A stretch of 64,000 nucleotides of DNA from Paragordius varius. Taxonomy: Eukaryota > Nematomorpha. The position numbers and the translations under genes were made by a program. The notes under the pieces are model-generated. The model saw only the letters and a list, made by a program, of their open reading frames with translations, was not told the origin of the DNA and ran no database searches. The stretch lies in contig OZ176055.1 in NCBI GenBank assembly GCA_964247055.1, positions 2,356,001 to 2,420,000 of the forward strand, written 5' to 3'. Of this stretch, positions 12,166 through 24,560 are shown one piece after another. Within the stretch, counting starts at the first letter, position 1; every line of letters begins with the position of its first letter.

Positions 12166-12339
12166 TATTATGGCTATGGCTGGTTAAACCCATACCCTTA
12201 TCACGATGTTTTAAAAAATTTATAAATACAGATGAATAAAATAAATATTGTTTGATAAAACTTAAATTTAATCTCAGGTTGCATGTAGATTGACACTATG
12301 CGGTATTATAAAAAATGCGTCTGTGGCTTCATTTTAAAC

Positions 12340-12980
12340 TAGTGTTATTCAAACAGAGGCCCCAAAAGTGCCTTTTTGTGGCCCTGAATCACAATTAATT
12401 TTTTTCAATTTAATAATTTTAAGGGCGATCGATATTTATCATTTAGATTTATAAAAAAATATGTTTGTTTTCATAATTTCTTAGTTATAGAAAAAGAAAT
12501 TTCGGCTTTTCTTCCAACCTTATGCTTTGGTTTCGATCATGTGCATTTAAAGAATTAATCGATCGAAATGATTTCATTATGAAAAATATTTGAAGGAAAC
12601 AAAGATAAAGGCTATATTGAGTTTTGGTAAGATCTGTCAAATAAATATTATATTGAATGTGCGATAGTTACGGTTATTTTGTATCTTAATTTACATCGAA
12701 GCTGCATATGAATTAAAAAACCTGTTAAAGATATAGGATTATGTGAGATTAGCTTGTTATGATAACTAGATTTATTAACAATTATTGGTTAATGTTATAA
12801 TTTGTGTATTTCGTAGAGATGTTAATTAAAATGTGTGGGTATAACCTTTAAAAAATCTCAGTAAACTGATTTTATAATTATCTGCTTAAGCTATGCAATA
12901 TTCGGTATTATATTGTGGCCCAATAACAAAAAAATCATTTTATTGCCCTTAAAACCGAATCTTTTTGGTAGATACCGCTG
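12340..12980. mobile_element. hAT element, 641 bp, with 8-bp TSD
   Basis: Perfect 8-bp duplication TTTTAAAC at 12332-12339 and 12981-12988. The ends TAGTGTTATTCAAACAG and GGTAGATACCGCTG are diverged hAT-type inverted repeats with GGCCC-rich sub-ends (GAGGCCCC near the left, TGTGGCCCAATAAC near the right). No transposase is recognisable, so it is an internally deleted or non-autonomous copy. Confidence 0.82.
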
Positions 12981-12988
12981 TTTTAAAC

Positions 12989-13629
12989 CGTCCAATAGAA
13001 TAATTGATAAATCTTATCATAATAAACCATCGAAGCAAATATATAAAAATTATATATTATGTCAAAAATTGTTTTGATCGAACACGATATGTATCATGCA
13101 TAATGGTTTTGACTCCTTAATAAAATGATATAATAAATCAATTTTGATTTGACATATGTCGCGATATTTATTGGTTATTTATGTTAAGTAGGCGGTTCTA
13201 CCCAATTTAGTATCATTATAAACATAAACAAAAACTTCCTAAGGACCACAAGATTCTATTAAATAAAGGGCGAGTTATTAACCTTATTTTATCAGAGTAA
13301 TTTAGAATTACGATTAAATAATTATTTTTTCTAAGCAGGATTTATTATATTTGTTAGATTTGTTTTTCACATATGAATATATAAAAGTTTACCCATTATG
13401 TGAAAATACTTTATATAAGAGGAAATGTCAATTCATATGGGTAGTATGATAAAAAATTTTAACCCTAAAGTATTAAATAATTTTGTGTTATCTAAAATAG
13501 GTTAGGTAAAAAATTGTCAATTTTGTATTTGGTCGAAAATTATTTTTAATTTTTTACAAAGTTATCTCCTGTTATCATTAAATATTAAATGATACTATCT
13601 TTTTGCCCGAGTTTATGGCACACAGTACT
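12989..13629. other. Intergenic, no feature seen
   Basis: AT-rich, no coding signal and no repeat ends recognised. Confidence 0.4.
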
Positions 13630-13878
13630 CAGAGGCGTAGCTTTCCTTTCTGGCGCCCAGGTGCATGAATCCCTGATGGCGCTCCCTACCTTCCATGCCA
13701 ATCGTTTGCCTTTAAAAAAATATCCACTTTGAACCGTGGAAATGATCACTCATAAATGGGTGATTTTTTATATATTATTTTGAGTAATAACTTTAAAATA
13801 CCTATTTTTTAAAATAAAATTTAATTCAACTATGGCGCCCGTGAATCAGCACACCCCCCCCCCCCAACTACGCCTCTG
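13630..13878. mobile_element. hAT MITE with CAGAGGCGTAG ends
   Basis: Inverted ends CAGAGGCGTAG and CTACGCCTCTG (11 of 11), 249 bp long, containing a C run near 13852-13865. CAGAGGCGTAG is a common hAT MITE terminus. The flanking 8-mers are only weakly similar. A related copy with eroded ends is at 62780-63005 (shared GGTGATTTTTTAT and TATGGC landmarks). Confidence 0.8.
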
Positions 13879-14927
13879 ACACTCTAAGCTTCAATAAAAC
13901 GTGAATTGGTTGAGGTATTTTTAAACAGATTTAATAGCTGATAATAAGGGCAAAAATTCACAACAGGTGACTCGCATCTTGCATGTAAGGAGAGCTTACG
14001 ATATAATAATAAATATTAGATGGATTAGATCCATTAAAGTTAGAGCGTTTTAAATTTTAGCTTTTAAAACATTTAATTTTAGGTATTGATTAAACCTGTT
14101 TTAAAACTAATGTTTATATTAAAGTAAAGCAGGAGGAGCACACACACTATTGAGTTTGTTAAATTAAAAATGTCATTTATTAAGATTATTGGTGAAGGGG
14201 CTCGGTGTGCATATGCAAAAGAATCAGAACACCAATAAATTCTATAGCTATCATTACAATGTTAAAAATTTCAATGTTGTAGGGTTATTTTAATAATCGT
14301 AAATATCGCTTAAATCAAGAGTATGTAAAATTTAATAATTAAGTCATAAAATTTTTGTATTATATTGCGGACGATAGAGGCATCTCTATAGTCACAATTT
14401 TATTAGTAATTTATCGCTGGTAAATCATAAGAGCGTTAATAATCACCAACGAGAAATTGCTCTAACACATCACATTAAAGAATTATGCACTTAAAAAAGT
14501 TTATGAATATACGGGAAATCTAGAAATTTCTGATATAAAACAAAAGAATCGTTTAGACCAGAAGAGTTAAAGAGGGTCGACTATATTCCATTGCAACAAG
14601 CAAATAATACTATGATAAAACTTTTGTAAGTTTTGAATTGTCATAAAATTTGTATAGTGGTAAAAAATAATGAGGCTAACCTTCTAATCTTAAATTTTTA
14701 GTTATAGTTTTAGAACTAATTCTTTAAATTGGGTCAAAGAAAGGCTTATTTAACCTTGTTAATAAGCATCATTAAAGAATTGAACCTTGGAGCGAATCAA
14801 TTTATTGATCATGCATTTAATAAATTAATCTATCAAAAAAAAATTTAAAAATCAACTTATCAAATTATAGATATATATTAAATTGTATATTTATTACATT
14901 ATAATTTATATTGAAAAATGAAATATA
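13879..14927. other. Intergenic, no feature seen
   Basis: AT-rich stretch downstream of the NNF1-like gene; no supportable frame, RNA gene or repeat boundary. Confidence 0.4.
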
Positions 14928-15398
14928 TTATTGACAATTTGACATACTTTTTATGTTATTGGATAATAATTTAATTTTTGATTTTGATTCCTTTTCTAAA
15001 TAAATTCTGTTTTCTTTCATCTGAAATAATTGCATTAAAAGGGTTGCCTTTTTTTGTTCCAAGAAATCACACATTAATGAGTCTACAATTTGTTCAGGTG
15101 TTGTATTTTCAACGACTTTAAATTGATCAAAATCACTTTTGATTTTTTCAAATTCATTCATTATGCTCTCGGTGTTTTCTTCTTCAAGCATTAACTCCAT
15201 CTCTTTCGTCATTTCTACTTTGTAATTGGTCAATATATCATCTTTAATAGAGTTGACCAATGTCGGATTTTGGCGGCATAATGTTGGAAAAGATTTGATG
15301 ATTAAGTTTGAATTTAATATTTCACAATGCTTTTCAATATTATATTTTAATGCATCTTTGAATCCATCAAATGTGGTAGGTTTTTTTTCACTTTCCAT
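14928..15398 (-). CDS. NNF1/PMF1-like kinetochore (MIS12 complex) subunit
   Basis: Intronless 156-residue frame. The order of motifs fits the NNF1/PMF1 family, the MIS12-complex subunit that dimerises with MIS12 and links the inner kinetochore to KNL1/NDC80. Residues about 35-45 have KSFPTLCRQNP (family: F..CY..FP.L...NP). Next comes an amphipathic helix EMTKEMELMLEEENTESIMN (about 62-82; family pattern EI..I..E.NL...LN.LD). A proline-led NTTPEQIVDSLMCDFLEQKK (about 98-118) follows, then a coiled-coil tail MQLFQMKENRIYLEKE. The length is slightly below the usual ~200. Assignment is by pattern only; another small coiled-coil protein cannot be excluded. It lies next to the TTAA-element cluster, which starts 37 bp upstream of its ATG. 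Confidence 0.6.
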   Translation of the reverse strand: MESEKKPTTFDGFKDALKYNIEKHCEILNSNLIIKSFPTLCRQNPTLVNSIKDDILTNYKVEMTKEMELMLEEENTESIMNEFEKIKSDFDQFKVVENTTPEQIVDSLMCDFLEQKKATLLMQLFQMKENRIYLEKESKSKIKLLSNNIKSMSNCQ

Positions 15399-15435
15399 TA
15401 TTTAAAAAAACGCCAAAAATCATATGTAAAATTAA

Positions 15436-17690
15436 CACTTGATTACAACACATTCATTTAAATCCTCTAAATTAAATTGGGGTCGTTAGTGACCCTAGAC
15501 CTATTTTATATTAAATATTTTAAAAATATTGGACAAAAATATTGCATAAGTTTGTCACTTATAGAACATTTCACTGATAAAAAAGTTAAAAAAATTGATC
15601 ATATACACTGTGTCTTCAAAAAATAACCCGATGAAATATATAGGAAAATGTATCAGGATTATCATGATGCTATTGGTAATAGCCTTTATTGTAATAAGGG
15701 CTCCTCAGAAAATGGCAAAATTTGCGCACATTTTTTTAAAAAAATTTTTCTCGGGGAAGTTAGTGGTTCATTTCACAAAATATCACTAAAATATTATAGC
15801 TACATACAAAAGACAATTATTTTGATGTGGGTTCCAAAAGTCCCAAACTTTTTTGCTATCTCATATGGACTAGTAGCTGAAAATTATACCAAAAAATGCC
15901 AGGATAGTGTAATAAAAATATTATTAAATTTTAAATTAGATATCAATTTATATTTCCAAATATTTATCAAAATTTGAAGCATAATACTATTTTAATACTC
16001 GGATACAACACATTCATTTCAGTCCTTATATTTAAATTGGGGTAGTTGGATACTCCAGGCTTGTCTAGAATTAAATTCGTCAAAAAATATGTAAGGAATC
16101 GAAATTATGGAAAAATTTATTATATAACATTAACACTTCGATTCAAATTGGGGTATCTAAATACCCCAGGATAAATTTAAGTAGGATTTTTAAAAAACTA
16201 CTGAATAAAACGGTCCAAATTTATGCTTCTATCCTAATAAAAATTAAATAAATATGCCAATATATCTAAATGAAATTTTGTTTTGAAAAAAAAGTTTCAT
16301 GTCAAACTATTTCGACGCCATTTTTATTTTTTAAATTTTTGCAAAATTACGTCTTCATTTGATTTTAAAGGTGAAATTAAAGCTAATTATTTATTTAAAT
16401 TACATCTAACAATGATAGAAATAGAGAAAGCGGTTTATTTTGTACTATTTTTTGATTTTATCATTGCACACATGTCACGTTGACCAAATTTTTACCTTTC
16501 GGTTTTAGCTTTACACTTGGATACAACACATTCATTTTAATCCTTCGATTAAAATTGGGGTAGTTAAATACTCCAGGCTTGATTAAAATTAATTAAAAAA
16601 TATGGAGGGATTCGAAACCATGGCAAAATTTTGCACTTACATAACATTTATAGACCGAAATAGATAAAAAATTTTATCCAAAAATATTTAAACTTATTTG
16701 AAGCTAAAACCGAAAGGTAAAAATTTAGTCAACGTGACATGTGTGCAATGGTAAAATTAAAAAATAATACAAAATAAAGAGTTTTTTCTATTTCTATTGT
16801 TAGATGTAACTTAAATAAAAAATTAGCTTTAATTTTACCCTTAAATTAAAAGAAGGCGATAATTTGCAAAATTTTGTAAAAAAATGGCGTCGTAGTTCGA
16901 GATGGAACTTTTTTTTCAAAACAAAATTTTATTAAGATATTTTGGCATAATTATATAATATTTATCAGGATAGAAGCATAAATTTAAATTGGGACCGTTT
17001 CCTTCCGTAATTTTTTAAAAATTTTAATTTGAATTTAGTCTGGGGTATTTTGATACCCCAATTTGAATCGAAGTGTTAAAATGAGTAATATCAAGTATTT
17101 TTGAATAAAAATACTTATATAAATCGGTTTTTAATGTTATATAAGTGCAAAATTTTGCCATGGTTTCGATTCCTTCCATTTTGTTAAAAGAATTTAATTT
17201 AAACAGGCCTGGGCTAGTTAATTACCCCAATTTTAGAACTAAAATGAATGTGTTGTTCCAAGTGTTAATTATCCGAAATATATAAAAAAAAATTCAAAAA
17301 TATCTGATAATGCTTATTTTATAAAACCGAAAGGTAAAAATTTAGTCAACATGACATGTGCGCAATGGTAAAATTAAGAAATAATATAAAATCAACCGCT
17401 TTTTCTAATTCTATCAATGTATTTGTAATTTAAAAAAAAATACCTTTATTTTTACCCTTAAAATTAAATGAACACAATATTTTACAAAAATTTTGTAAAA
17501 TCAAAATGACGTCAAAGTAGTTTGACATAAAAAATTTTTAAAAAACAAAATTTTATATAGATATTTTAGCATATATATAGAAATTTTATTAGGATAGAAG
17601 GAAAAATTTAAATTGGGCCCGTTTCATTTATTAGTGTTGTAAAAATCCTCAAGTCTGGGATATTTAGATACCCCAACATAAACCGAAGTG
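15436..17690. mobile_element. Cluster of TTAA-flanked piggyBac-like MITEs
   Basis: TTAA at 15432-15435 and 17691-17694 bound a 2.25-kb block made of several copies in both orientations. Ends read CACTTSGAT...; the outer arm carries ACAACACATTCATTT and a subterminal near-palindrome GGGGTAT.TAAATACCCC. The largest inverted repeat pairs about 16131-16508 with 16703-17082 (shared CCGAAAGGTAAAAATTTAG, ACATGTGTGCAATGG). Internal TTAA boundaries lie near 15992, 16129, 17080 and 17268. Open frames in it are translations of the repeat, not genes. The simplest single copy is at 46202-46678. Confidence 0.7.
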
Positions 17691-18729
17691 TTAAATCAGA
17701 TGAAACAGTTCATAACGCATTAAGATATCATATGCACCTTTTCTCTATAATTTAAAGATTCTGAAAATATCTATCACATAAGAATTTTTAAAATATTTGT
17801 TCGCCTACACCACATTATGCCAAATAAATTTTTTTCTATAAATGGACACATTGCAAGTAAACAAACTTTTAAACTATTCTCAAGTGATAGATATCATCCT
17901 CATATTATATAGAAAAGGTGTTTTTATAATATCTAAAAGCGTTTTCATACTGTTACCATAATGCAAAAAATACCGTAAAGACGCTTCAGCAAATTGCTAA
18001 AATTAAATTTGCGTAAAAAGTATCATTATTTAAAAATAATTTTTTTACAAAATTTAGGAGATATTTAAACTATTTATTGGCCAATCCCGGAATTTCGAGC
18101 CATTTTAGAAAAACAAAAATATTTGAATTTCAGAACCGACATCTAAAAATCAAAGTTTTTTAAAAATATTGTTTTGCTTTAAAAAAAGTTTGTATTTTAA
18201 TGATATTTTTTGAAATGAAGCATTTTTACATCAAAAATTTATTTAAATGCGCTAATTTTGCCATTTTCTGATATGGAGCATGCAACAAAAGTGTAAATGA
18301 CTTTCTTATATCACTCGTAAGGGCCAAAGCCAAACCATGATAATCCTGTAACATTTTCCAATCAAAATACATATATTTTATTATATTTTTTTATACGCCC
18401 CGATTTAAGACGCAGTAATAGATAAACCTGAAATTTTTCGAAAATGTTAAATAAAATAATGCAAAATAGTCGGATATAGGGCTTTATAAAAAAATTAATA
18501 TTATTTAAATCTTATTTATATAAGTAGAACCATTTTATAATTTCAGTAGCTATTTAATATTAATTTATATTGGCCTGACTTCAATAGTTTCCCATTTCAA
18601 TCGAATAAATACATAAACAATAATAATTTTATTTGTTTAGTAAAACAAAACATAAATATATGAAAATAATAAATAAATAATATATAAGCTGATTCCACTT
18701 TAGTTGTCTTGGTTTCCTTTGACGGAGTG
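17691..18729. repeat. Dispersed repeat upstream of eS25
   Basis: Bases about 17700-18370 match other intergenic stretches near 37300-37750, 46680-47150 and 59600-59890. Shared landmarks are CACATCTAAAAAT, a short TTGTTTTGCTTTAA-like motif, TTTTCTGATATGG and ACTCGTAAGGGCCAAA. No termini could be fixed. The last ~150 bp should hold the eS25 promoter. Confidence 0.5.
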
Positions 18730-19151
18730 ATGGTTTTAAAATTTTATATGTAGGCACCTAAAACTGACAAGAAAACTGGAAAAGATACAAAAGCTAAGCC
18801 AGCTCAGAAAAAATCAGCATCTGGCGGAAAAGCAAAAAAGAAGGTATTTATAAATATAATGAGTGTAGAAATGGTCTAAAGGAAAAGTCCGCGATAAATT
18901 GAATAATTTAGTTTTGTTTGACAAAGCGACGGAAGAAAAATTTATTAAAGAAATTCCAACTTCGAAATTGATTACACCATCAATGGTTTCTGAACGGTTG
19001 AAAATTAGAGGTTCTCTTGCCAGGCGAGCTTTACGCGAAATGGAAGCAAAAAGTAATTCCGTTATTTTAATTCATAGATATGATCCGGCTCGTAAAGAAA
19101 CATCATGCACAGATAATATATACCAAAATTTCTAAGGATGAAACAGCCTAA
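18730..19151 (+). CDS. RPS25: Ribosomal protein eS25 (RPS25), three tiny introns
   Basis: A component of the 40S subunit head. Four exons give 117 codons: 18730-18732 (ATG only), 18754-18843, 18869-19052, 19078-19151. The N-terminus is lysine-rich ([25 protein letters not shown]). It is followed by the highly conserved [39 protein letters not shown] and the C-terminal [15 protein letters not shown]. Length 116 against 125 in human. Introns are 21 nt (18733-18753), 25 nt (18844-18868) and 25 nt (19053-19077), all GT...AG. Without removing the third, the frame runs into an unrelated HRYDPARK tail, so its excision is required by homology. An intron directly after the start codon is typical of ribosomal-protein genes. 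Confidence 0.95.
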
Positions 19152-19577
19152 ATTTTTTATAAAATAAATATTTGGAAACCACTTACTATTTGTAAAATTA
19201 TACTTCACACAATCCTTACAATAATTATATGAAATTCATGAATCTTAGTTGACTACTATTGATTTAGTAATTAATCGTCTATATCAGTTGTTTCTAACCT
19301 GGCAATTTTTATATATTAAAGGATTAAGTATTTTATTTTTTATCTAAATAATTGTTTAAAAACATTTTTTATCCTTTGTTTTTTTAAATTTTGTATAGAT
19401 GAGCCGATTAGTAGTTTAATAATCAATAATGAACAGCGGTAGTACTTTTCTTACAAATCTTTTAATTGATTTTGATAATTTTTTTTTGAACAAAGGTTGT
19501 TAGTTTTCAAATTTCCCTATTTTTCTGCCAATTATTTTTAAAAACCATATATTTTTTACACAACACATAAAATGTTA
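19152..19577. other. eS25 3' flank, no further feature
   Basis: An AATAAA at about 19163 follows the stop closely and is a likely polyadenylation signal. Otherwise AT-rich without features. Confidence 0.45.
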
Positions 19578-19585
19578 GTTTATAA

Positions 19586-22500
19586 CAGTGATACTCAAAC
19601 CGCGGGCCGCATGCGGCCCTAAGAGTGCTTTAAAATTGCCCTATGACCATATTGATACTTATTTTTTTTTATTGATGAATTTTTAAAATTCACATAATCG
19701 GATTTTCGTTATTTCAATATTAATTTATTTTATTTAGATTTAATTTTGGCAATTTCTATTTTCACCCAATATATAATGTAAAAATTTCCCTACATTAAGA
19801 TGGTTTCAATTTGGCCGTTGTTTTGGTTTCTGCATTCTATTTTCTTTTCTATTTTAAAATTATCGCATTCCTTTTTGGTATTTAAGCATTTTCACCCAAA
19901 CTTGCATATATATACCTTTTCATAGCTATCCTGCATCATTTTTTATAACTCATTCACATAAAATATTTTTCAAATCAACATCATTAAATTTCGACCTATT
20001 TTTTATAGCATAATGCAAATTATATTCCTTTTTCTGAAAAAAGTACCATAATGTTTTAACATAAATTGAAAGGATGACATCTAATGCTGAAAAACGTAAA
20101 TTATCCGATGAAAATCGCTCTTTTTAAAAAAAGAATGGTAAAAATTCTTGTCGTTTTAAATAAAAATAATACCTGCTTTATATATTAAGACAACATAATT
20201 ATAAAAATACAATATTGAAAGACATCAATCCATCATTCTCATAAATTACCAGAAAATGAGGAAAGATTTAAAAAATATAAGAAGATTAAGGAATTATACC
20301 AGAAAGAAAAATCTATTAGTCCATGGCTTTCTTCCAGTAAAAAGCTTTAACATTAGCTTCGTATGAAATTTGCTATATTTTAGGAAAAAATATGAAACCG
20401 TTTACTGATTGCCAACTAATAAAAGAATGTCTAATAAATGGTTGCTTTTTTAATTTGATAAATTTCATAGTAACATCAGATCATGAGGCAAATTAAAAAA
20501 CTTCAACTTTCTGATTCAACATGTACTCGACGCATTGAGGATATGTCTAAATTTATTTAAAATACATTATTGGCTGTAAAAAACTGCAAATATTTTAGTA
20601 TTGCTATTGATTCTAGCACTGATATTAGTTCAGCTCCTCACTGTACGCTCATGTGAGATTTTGCATCGACAACATAAACAATGAGGAATATTCATAAAAT
20701 TTTCCACTAAATAATACGACGAAAGAATGTGATTTTCTCGAAATAATTAGCACTTTTTTCTATAATAATGATATATCTATAAAAAAATTGGTTTTGATCT
20801 GTACAGATGGCTGTCCCTCTGTGATTGGAATAAACAAATAATTTATTTCTCTTTTGAAAAACAAATAAAATTTGGAAAATATTTTATCCTTTCACTGCTT
20901 TAATCAACAGCAAAACCTGGTTTCGCGTGTAAATGAAAACTCAATTCAGTAATTAAAACGATTATGGAAATACATCACAGGGGCAGATAATTCAACCGCC
21001 GTAAATTCAAAAACCTGAAAGATATCCCCAGTGAGTTTGATGATATTCTTTTGTATACCGGTGTCAGATGGTTAAGCCTCAGTTAAATATAAGACATGAA
21101 ATAATATTTATAAATGATAACAGAAAGGATGAGGAAATTAAAAGTGACAAATTGTGGGTTAACTACATATTACTTATAAACTTAGTATCTTAAATACACT
21201 TCGGGAGCAAAATAATAACCAAATCTAATCAAATATTTGATGAAGAAAATTTAATAATATATAAACAATATTTTATAAATAAAACACTCCTATATTTTCC
21301 AACACTTAAAACAATTTTTGAAGATAATATAAAATTTACCGCGGAAATTAAGTTTATAATATGCAATCATTTAACACGTTGACGGACAATTGCGGCTATA
21401 GCCGTCAAAGCGAAGTTCACAATGTGGCATGACTGCTATAGCCGTCCAAAACGAAACGGTCGTTTTTAGACACTACGGCTATAGCAGCACAAATGTGCAC
21501 TTACTGGCGTATACGTAGAAGCATAGTGTCGTGTTTTGAAAACATCTTTTTAGGTTGAAGTTCATATTTCACCTGTTATACGAGTTGCAGATTCAGTATG
21601 CACGTGGTTGTGAAGGGAGTAGTGCGATCGTGTTTTCTATTTCGTGTAAAACTCCCAAAAATACTTTGTTGCATACAAAAATTGCTTGTTTGAACCATTA
21701 AACCTGTCATTTACGTTTTTAAATTTTTGCTGTTACAGCCGCCATCGTCCTATCACTTAGTGTATAGAGTCCGCTGGCGCCATGACGGGTATAGCCGCAA
21801 CCTAATTAAAGGTACTAAATTAATCAAAATTAAGTTTATTTAAGCAGAAAGAGTAAAACTATACTTCTAACATTCTAAAAATCACAAAAACATATAGTGT
21901 CAATTTTCGAACTTCGCTTGTTCCTACTGTCCGTCAACCTGTTAACATTTTTATCTAATGAGATGAAATTCAGATTTCAAGAATTAAGAAATATTAAAAA
22001 ATTTTCTTAAAACTCGTTAATCCATGGCATATGGATATATCCAATATTAAACAACTTGAGCATTTCGGTTTTGATCAGGCGCATATCATTGGAATATTCG
22101 TAGATTTTAAAGATTCCAATTTGGAGGCTATATTCAAGGATAATAGTAGAGAATAAAGATATGTAGAGTTTTTGCAAGATGTGCCAAATAAATATGAAAA
22201 TATAAAAAAATGTGCTCAAGTTATCCTAACTGTTTTTCCCGTAACTTACACGTTGGAGACGGCATATCAAGAATACATACAGAAATCGCTTAACCGATGA
22301 TCATATGGACGACGTATTAAGATTGGCCTGTATGAGGCAAAACCAAATTTGTCAAAAATTATTGGTAATATCAAAAATAATGTTGTTATCAAAATATTTT
22401 TTTTAACTAAATGGTGCAAAACGAGTTTTTAGCTGGATTACATCAGCAAAAATATCATTGTGCTGATATTAAGTATAAATATGTGCATAATTGTCAAATA

Positions 22501-22590
22501 GCTATGATATTTGCCATTCTAAGGTTCATGGCCCTTGAAAAAAAAACATATTTTATTTGGCCCGTCAAATTTTTTTGGTGAGTACCACTG
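19586..22590 (+). mobile_element. Decayed hAT transposon (ZBED5-like transposase)
   Basis: Perfect 8-bp target duplication GTTTATAA (19578-19585 and 22591-22598) with inverted ends CAGTGATACTCA and TGAGTACCACTG. GC-rich sub-ends (CGCGGGCCGCATGCGGCCC) are typical of this group. Plus-strand remnants follow the order of a ZBED5/GTF2IRD2-type hAT transposase: ASYEICYILGKNMKPFTD (about 20355-20408) and KNCKYFSIAIDSSTDIS near 20580-20630. Next come LVLICTDGCPSVIGINK near 20790 and, after the nested MITE, a C-terminal dimerisation part FPVTYTLETAYQEY near 22233-22275. There are many stops and frame changes; no intact product remains. Confidence 0.9.
21375..21941. mobile_element. piggyBac-type MITE nested in the hAT element
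   Basis: Flanked by TTAA on both sides (21371-21374, 21942-21945). Terminal inverted repeats CACGTTGACGGACA and TGTCCGTCAACCTG match at 13 of 14 positions. 567 bp long and markedly less AT-rich than its host, with repeated GCTATAGCCGTC motifs. No transposase. It interrupts the hAT transposase remnant, so it is younger than that element. Confidence 0.9.
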
Positions 22591-22598
22591 GTTTATAA

Positions 22599-24451
22599 TA
22601 TACATAAATGGTTATAGTAATTTTCTTCTTCCAGTTGAAATTGACGTTTTTTGCCTAACTTCCCAAAAATAATTAAATATTACTATTTTAAAGTTTTCCT
22701 TGTCTTTAATTTATAGCGTTTTAACCATTGCATTCGTTTTTTATACATTTTCAGGTAGTTTTCCATTCCTCAACCAAAACTTCAAGACGTAAACAAACTA
22801 CTGTTTTAATAGTTGTTTTGATTTAAAATAATTAATCGAATTCTCTTCTCCTCTATTAAAAAAATAACCATATTTTTAGTTTATATACTTCTATTATCCC
22901 GAATTTGGATACCTCCAAAACACGATTAACACAAACACCTGATATTAAAATTTATAAATATTAACACTTGGATACAACACATTCATTTTAGTCCTTCTAT
23001 TCAAATTGGGGTAGTTGGATACCCCAGGCCTGTTTTAAATTAAATTCTTTAAAAAATATGGAATGAATCGAAATCATGGCAAAATTTTGCACTTACATAA
23101 CATTAATAAACCGATATATATAAGTATTTTTATTCAAAAATACTTGATAGGTGTCTGAATTATTTTTTAATTAAAGTAGGCCTATTTTGATGATTTTTTT
23201 ATTTAGTTCCCAAAAATAAATTTTGAAATATTTTCACCCGAGTTTCCCTAATCATTAATAGTTTCAGATGATCTCTTTATCAAAATATTTTAGCGCCATC
23301 ATTATTATATGGCAACGGCTTAACGCAGCGTAAAAGCACCATCACATAAAACAACTTGAAGTAATATTTTTGAAAACATGTGATCATATAAATCGATAAT
23401 GGTTTTAGCTATTTCTAGCCCAACGCAAAAGTTTTAGAATGAGCGTTTTTTAAAAGGCCATTTCTAGTTCATATTTTAAATATGCCAACGTAAAATTACC
23501 CGCATTTGAAGCAAATTTTCGGGAAACCCATGAGGTTTTTCACGTTTTTAATTTGAGGCAATATTATTTTAAACACTTTTTTAAATGCTATGTAAGGCTC
23601 GATTCTCCGTAAAATGCTCACCAATTTAAACGTGTCTTTCAAGCGGTTTTTATAAAATATTTAGTCGGTTTAGGCATTTCCCTATAAATGCATAGTTAAG
23701 CGCGGTTTATTAATTAGCCGTTGGATAGGGCCCACTTGCAAAATATGTCTTACCATATGAATATTACCTGGCTTTAAAGAATTTCGAAAAACTTGGAAAA
23801 CATACGGATTCATATTTTTAGATATTTCCAGCATAAAGGCGAAATAACTTCGCGCTAAACCCATAGGAAGAGTGCCACTCGTTGAATATGATTTACAACA
23901 TGGCCTTGAGGCAGTTTTCCTAGAATAAGCGCATACAAGTAGATGCGCCACGTCTAAGTCGCACTTTTTCCGAACACTATTTTAAGAAGTTGTCCAAGAA
24001 TATTATATTTATCAAAAATATATTTATATAAGCTTTTGTAATGAAATTAAATCATAAGGTATGTGTATATTGGTACAAATTTATTAGACTAATGAAAAAA
24101 CACACAAATATGTTAAAAGTCCCTATTTGCATGTGTGAAATGATGTTTTTATTTGCCCAATTTATCATTATATATCCTAGAAAATATTTGGCAAAGTCAC
24201 ATCAACGCTAATATAAAATGCAAATCTATACGGTTAATATCTTTGATTTTAATTTACGTGGTTAAAACATAAAAAAATGTCAAAATATTCTGTCTTTTTA
24301 AGCAAATTAGTTTCCTTAAATTTAAAATTCAACTGCCAAAAAATTAGTTCGACATGAATTGCCCATATTTTTAGATTCATATTCCCTTTACAAATTTATA
24401 CATATTTAACCCACCGTATTGTAATATTGATAAATAGCATGCAGTTTAGAC
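22599..24451. other. Intergenic with repeat fragments
   Basis: Apart from the TTAA-type fragment listed separately, this region has no confident gene. Bases 23280-23960 are less AT-rich and carry an 89-codon minus-strand open frame (23682-23951) with no recognisable motif; it is probably old repeat. Confidence 0.4.
22965..23155. mobile_element. Fragment of CACTTGGAT piggyBac-like MITE
   Basis: TTAA at 22961-22964 then CACTTGGATACAACACATTC and GGGGTAGTTGGATACCCCAG, as in the 15436-17690 cluster and 46202-46678. Similarity fades after about 23155 and no matching right end is found. Confidence 0.7.
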
Positions 24452-24560
24452 CAGTAGTACTCACCAAAAAAATTAGACGGGTCAAATAAAATTAAATTTT
24501 TGACCCAAGAGCTACATAATACCGACAACCATTGCCAACTTTATATGCAGATACATTAAA
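24452..24560 (-). mobile_element. hAT end fragment
   Basis: CAGTAGTACTCACCAAAAAAATT...GACGGGTCAAATAAAA is the reverse complement of the right end of the hAT element at 19586-22590. Only about 100 bp can be aligned; no partner end was found nearby with a matching duplication. Confidence 0.65.

Noticed and set aside
15595-15977. Overlapping plus-strand frames near the NNF1-like gene
   Set aside because: They fall within the TTAA-element cluster and recur with the repeat rather than encoding a protein.
23682-23951. 89-codon minus-strand frame with relatively balanced composition
   Set aside because: No recognisable motif, no splice partner and no conserved block; more likely a chance frame in old repeat.
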